Positions 60,998-64,000 of a stretch of DNA of 64,000 nt are shown piece after piece; the first letter of the stretch is position 1, and the number at the start of each line of letters is the position of its first letter. The notes under the pieces are model-generated. The model was not told the DNA's origin, ran no database searches, and worked only from the letters and a program-made list of their open reading frames with translations. Both the position numbers and the translations under genes were made by a program. Source of the stretch: an uncultured Treponema sp. (lineage in GTDB: Bacteria; Spirochaetota; Spirochaetia; Treponematales; Treponemataceae); the NCBI GenBank assembly GCA_934667505.1, contig CAKULY010000005.1, positions 42,434 through 106,433 of the forward strand, in the 5' to 3' direction.

Positions 60998-61994
60998 AAA
61001 AGGTCTGAAAACTCTGCTGTTTTCTTCTGCAACGGTTATTATAGGTTCTGTTATAAGCGCAATTTTTGCAACTTTAATGGCAAAAAAAACTAGTATAACG
61101 CCTGTTTCTTTTTTTACAGGCGTATTTTCCTCGAAATATTATATAGGAGCAATCTTAAACACAGCTCTTCTTTTAACGGTTTCTGGTCTTGGCGCAGGGG
61201 CATCCTTGATAAACGGAGAATTTAATCTTGGAGGAGAAGGTCAAATCTACGCAGGCGGCTTTGTTTGCGCGATTGTGGCTTGTTCGATGAAAAATTGCAT
61301 TACTTTTTTTGCCGTAGCAACAGCTGCAATCTGCGCAATGGGAATTTCAGCCTTGATAGCCTTGTTCTCTGCACTTTTAAAGTATTACAAAAACACAAGC
61401 ATTCTTTTAACTTCATTTCTTATTTCCAGCGCGATAATTCCAGTAATAAATTCTTTGATTGCAGGACCTTTCAAAAATTCAGGAAATCTTTTAGCAACGG
61501 AATTTATTCCTCAGAGCATGAGAATTGCACAAATCATGCCGCCTTCCCCGTTGAACGCGGCTATTATTCTAGTTCCTATGCTATGCGCTTGCAGCTGGTA
61601 CATAATAAATAAAACTGCCTTTGGAAGAAAAATCGTAATAAACGGAATTGCCCCAGAGTTTGGAAAATACTGCGGCTACAATCAAAAAGCAATGCTGTTT
61701 TCTTCCATGGCTATATCAGGAGCATTGCACGGACTAACCGGATTTCTTGCGGTGTTTGGAACATACTTCACCTGCCATTCAGGATTTTACGCTGGCATGG
61801 GCTGGAACGCGCTGACAACGGCACTTACAGCATCCTCAAATCCTATTGCAATAATACCAAGCGCGCTCACACTTTCATGGATTTTTACGAGCGCAGACAA
61901 AGTCACACTGACAGGAAACTTTGGATTCAACTTCAGCGCGCTAGTTCAAGGAATCATGCTTTTTTGTATTTCAATTAAAAGGTTAAAAAAATGA
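60987..61994 (+). CDS. Nucleoside ABC importer permease 1
   Basis: 335 residues with about 9-10 transmembrane helices of the BPD_transp_2 (ribose/nucleoside) type. The characteristic NGEFNLGGEGQIYAGGF block and GINGIAPEFGKYCGYN-like segment (VINGIAPEFGKYCGYNQKA) near the coupling helix are present. It overlaps the ATPase gene by 11 nt and the second permease by 4 nt. An AGGAGG ribosome binding site lies within the ATPase coding region. Confidence 0.9.
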   Translation: MNLKKGLKTLLFSSATVIIGSVISAIFATLMAKKTSITPVSFFTGVFSSKYYIGAILNTALLLTVSGLGAGASLINGEFNLGGEGQIYAGGFVCAIVACSMKNCITFFAVATAAICAMGISALIALFSALLKYYKNTSILLTSFLISSAIIPVINSLIAGPFKNSGNLLATEFIPQSMRIAQIMPPSPLNAAIILVPMLCACSWYIINKTAFGRKIVINGIAPEFGKYCGYNQKAMLFSSMAISGALHGLTGFLAVFGTYFTCHSGFYAGMGWNALTTALTASSNPIAIIPSALTLSWIFTSADKVTLTGNFGFNFSALVQGIMLFCISIKRLKK

Positions 61995-62818
61995 TTGCCA
62001 ACATAATTCAAAACATTATTCCACTGTATCTTATTTCTGTAGGCGCTCTTTTTAGTGAATATGCAGGTCAAATGGCTCTTTTTTTGGACTCTGCAATAAA
62101 CGCTTCCGCCTTTACTTTTTTTGCAGTAACAGAACTTTCCTCAAATGCAATCTTGGGAATTTTTGCGGCTCTAACAATTTGCACAATTTTTATAGGACTT
62201 TTTGCGTTCGCTTGCGAAAAATTAAAAGCGAATCCATTTATAGCGGGACTTGCCGCTGGTCTTTTTACAGAAGGACTTATAACTTTTGTTTCTGTAAAAC
62301 TTTTTGGAACAAGAGGCGTTCTTACTTCTGAATTATTCAATTTTTCAAGAGCAAAAGCGACTTTAATATATTGCGCTGTTTTTTTAATAATTTGTTTAGC
62401 CTTGTCGATATTTTTAAAATGCACAAAGCAAGGTCTTTGCTTTAGAATCACTGGCACTAACCCTGACGTTCTAGAATCAAAGGGGATTTCTTCTTCCTTT
62501 TACCGAATAAATGCCTGGATGATAAGCGCATTCTGTGCAAGCTGTGCAGGCTGCGCTTATGCCGCACGAATTTCAAGCTTTGTTCCAAATATTTCAAGCG
62601 GACGCGGCTGGCTAGCCTTAGTAATAGTCTTTCTTGGCAAAAAAGATTTAATAAAAATGATTCCTGCCGTTTTGATTTTTAGCACAACTGAATACCTTGC
62701 TTCAAATGTTCAAAATGTAATTCCGTCCATTCCAAATGCAGTCTTAATAATTCTACCCTATTTAGCCGCGCTGCTGCTAATAATCTTTCAACCTAAAAGA
62801 AAATCAATAAAAAAATAA
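61991..62818 (+). CDS. Nucleoside ABC importer permease 2
   Basis: 275 residues with about eight transmembrane helices, the second BPD_transp_2 subunit. The cytoplasmic coupling segment LCFRITGTNPDVLESKGISSSFYRI and the stretch NISSGRGWLALVIVFLGKKD are typical. ATG overlaps the stop of permease 1 (ATGA arrangement). The four genes 58576-62818 form one complete importer. Confidence 0.9.
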   Translation: MIANIIQNIIPLYLISVGALFSEYAGQMALFLDSAINASAFTFFAVTELSSNAILGIFAALTICTIFIGLFAFACEKLKANPFIAGLAAGLFTEGLITFVSVKLFGTRGVLTSELFNFSRAKATLIYCAVFLIICLALSIFLKCTKQGLCFRITGTNPDVLESKGISSSFYRINAWMISAFCASCAGCAYAARISSFVPNISSGRGWLALVIVFLGKKDLIKMIPAVLIFSTTEYLASNVQNVIPSIPNAVLIILPYLAALLLIIFQPKRKSIKK

Positions 62819-62846
62819 AAAATCTTCAATTTCCCCTGCTTTTGGC

Positions 62847-62878
62847 TTGACAAGGTCGGGGGGGGGGGACGGTACACT
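62847..62878 (+). promoter_or_regulatory. Promoter with an 11-G tract in its spacer (putative phase-variable switch)
   Basis: TTGACA (62847-62852) and TACACT (62873-62878) are separated by 20 bp that include 11 consecutive G (62858-62868). The consensus spacer is 17 bp, which would correspond to 8 G. Confidence 0.75.
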
Positions 62879-62888
62879 GAATCCACTG

Positions 62889-62928
62889 GAGAGTGCTTGA
62901 ACTAGCAAAAAAATCTATAAGCACTTTC
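62889..62928 (+). promoter_or_regulatory. 5' leader hairpin of the poly-G-controlled gene
   Basis: GAGAGTGCTT (62889-62898) pairs with AAGCACTTTC (62919-62928) over 10 bp with one G-U pair. The ribosome binding site GGGGG (62930-62934) follows at once and the ATG is at 62942. Confidence 0.45.
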
Positions 62929-62941
62929 AGGGGGATTTATT

Positions 62942-63850
62942 ATGAAACTACTAAAAAAAACAACACTTTTAGTGGCAGCCGCGCTTACACTTGGATTCAT
63001 TTCTTGTAAGCAAGATTCAGGTTCGACTTCTTCTAACGAACTTCCGGGAACAATTGGTGGAAAAGGCAACAAAAACGACACCTTTTATGGAAAGACATTC
63101 TATGACAAGGCTGACAAAAACAGCGCATACACTTGCTATGAATTTTCAGAAGAAGGAACTGTTACTGTAAAAGCAAAAATGAGTTCGGAAGATTTTACAC
63201 CTGTGACAGAATTAAAGTATTCTATCAGCGATGATGGCGAAAATGTTTATATGAAAGTTTTAAAAGCACCAACCCCAGAGGCAGACCCAAGACTACTATC
63301 TGAAGAAGAGTTTATTACATATGCTAAACAAATGTTAGCAAGTCAACTTAAAAAACTTCGTGAAGAGAAACCTGCAGCTATAGATTCAGTTTGCTATGGA
63401 TTAGACATTCCAAAAACTTCTTCTGATAATGAAATTATTGAAGCTCAAATAAATAACTACAAAAAAACATTTTCATCAACATATACTTTTACGCTAAAAA
63501 CAGCAGATTCCCCAAAAGGCACTTTAACAGAAGTTATAACTTGGAAAAATGAACTTTCAAAATTCATGACAATGAGCGGCTCTTATGATAGTGAAAGCGA
63601 TGAAGATTATGATTTTTATTTATCTACTGCAATGGACGGATTAATTGGTTGTTATGAAACATCTAAAGGAGATTCTATTAATATTGCCTATTCTAAAACT
63701 AAAAACAAATTCATCAATACTAAAGACGGCTCTGAAATACCTTACACAATAAGCGACGACGGAACAAAGATTACAATCACTGCAGACGACAAAGAAATGG
63801 TTGCAGTCTACAATCCTCAAGTAATTGAATTGTTTGAAGCAGCTGAATAA
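62942..63850 (+). CDS. Lipoprotein of unknown function under a poly-G promoter
   Basis: 302 residues. A lipoprotein signal (LTLGFISC, Cys near 22) is followed by a Ser/Gly/Asn-rich linker. The body contains repeated-looking blocks: YTCYEFSEEGTVTVKAKM and YSISDDGENVYMKV early, and IGCYETSKGDSINIAYSKTKNKF and YTISDDGTKITITADDKE late. These suggest two lipocalin- or beta-sandwich-like modules that measure 'energy/signal' strands, but no named family is recognised. Surface or periplasmic exposure and on/off switching of its promoter suggest an adaptive or antigenic role. Confidence 0.7.
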   Translation: MKLLKKTTLLVAAALTLGFISCKQDSGSTSSNELPGTIGGKGNKNDTFYGKTFYDKADKNSAYTCYEFSEEGTVTVKAKMSSEDFTPVTELKYSISDDGENVYMKVLKAPTPEADPRLLSEEEFITYAKQMLASQLKKLREEKPAAIDSVCYGLDIPKTSSDNEIIEAQINNYKKTFSSTYTFTLKTADSPKGTLTEVITWKNELSKFMTMSGSYDSESDEDYDFYLSTAMDGLIGCYETSKGDSINIAYSKTKNKFINTKDGSEIPYTISDDGTKITITADDKEMVAVYNPQVIELFEAAE

Positions 63851-63885
63851 AAACAAAACGTGGCAAATGCCGAGTTTTTGGAGGC

Positions 63886-63925
63886 AAGATAAAAACTGCC
63901 AAAAATACAGTCAGTTTTTATCTTT
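63886..63925 (+). terminator. Terminator of the lipoprotein gene
   Basis: AAGATAAAAACTG (63886-63898) pairs with CAGTTTTTATCTT (63912-63924); the stem is A/T-rich and the following T run is short. Confidence 0.55.
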
Positions 63926-63936
63926 AAAAGGGGATG

Positions 63937-64000
63937 TCTAATAAGTTCTAAATGTCATTGTCGTACTTGATACAACAATCTCTAAATGATTGCAATATAT
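63937..64000. other. Possible edge of a mobile element or repeat
   Basis: GGGGATGTCTAATAAGTTCT at 63937 repeats, with one inserted base, the reverse complement of 57661-57680. The following bases to the window edge contain no decided gene. Confidence 0.3.

Noticed and set aside
1..64000. CRISPR array, prophage, rRNA or tRNA genes
   Set aside because: I found no regularly spaced direct repeats, no phage structural or integrase genes and no recognisable rRNA or tRNA sequences.

Overview
The window looks like chromosomal DNA of a low-GC spirochaete, most likely a host-associated or gut Treponema. Several things point this way: P13-like membrane proteins, the flagellar chaperone FliS next to a FlgN-like protein, RNase Y, an lptC-lptA-lptB cluster, a BMP-type nucleoside importer, a giant 2-hydroxyacyl-CoA dehydratase activase, and a poly-G tract inside a promoter. 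There are no rRNA or tRNA genes, no CRISPR array, no prophage and no complete insertion sequence. The genus is a strong inference; the species is not determined.

Layout. 1-662: start of a BadF/BadG-type activase (minus). 728-3885: adenylate/guanylate cyclase and an overlapping membrane coiled-coil gene (minus), divergent from murJ and an M24 peptidase (3939-6752). 7006-12926: two P13-like proteins, a 927-residue TPR protein and a LamG/Fn3 protein (minus). 12925-18946: uvrC, lptC-lptA-lptB and rny (plus). 19070-20093: a barrel-like protein and a DoxX-like protein. 20357-25340: a six-gene run, gatC-gatA-gatB plus three small genes (minus). 25526-31502: D-lactate dehydrogenase, a diaminobutyrate aminotransferase/decarboxylase pair with a structured leader, and a GH13 glycosidase (plus). 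31489-39299: UvrD-type helicase, rimO, rodZ-like, lolA-like and ftsH (minus). 39443-40909: fliS, flgN-like and folA. 40989-43325: CDF transporter and secreted nuclease (minus). 43610-44998: a conspicuously GC-rich trpB2. 44995-48405: thiamine ABC importer under a TPP riboswitch (minus). 48809-57588: polA, coaE, a SPOR protein, a secreted protein, fusA and a RecA-like ATPase. 57697-58509: a membrane protein (minus). 58576-62818: a complete BMP-family importer. 62942-63850: a lipoprotein behind a poly-G promoter.

Themes. Envelope biogenesis dominates (murJ, Lpt, LolA, RodZ, P13, SPOR). Import and salvage follow: thiamine and nucleosides. Carbon and amine metabolism is represented by D-lactate, 1,3-diaminopropane and alpha-glucan hydrolysis.

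The most interesting signals are regulatory. (1) At least six genes (cyclase, murJ, gatC, lolA-like, GH13, polA) have a -35/17 bp/-10 promoter whose -10 hexamer lies exactly 6 nt before the ATG. This predicts leaderless mRNAs; two of these promoters interleave in a 53-bp divergent region. (2) An 11-G tract lies in the spacer of a lipoprotein promoter, a likely phase-variation switch. (3) A family of ~195-bp palindromic MITE-like repeats and deletion derivatives sits in intergenic gaps. (4) An unassigned structured leader precedes the diaminopropane operon. (5) A terminator-like hairpin contains the start codon of the gene at 53207.
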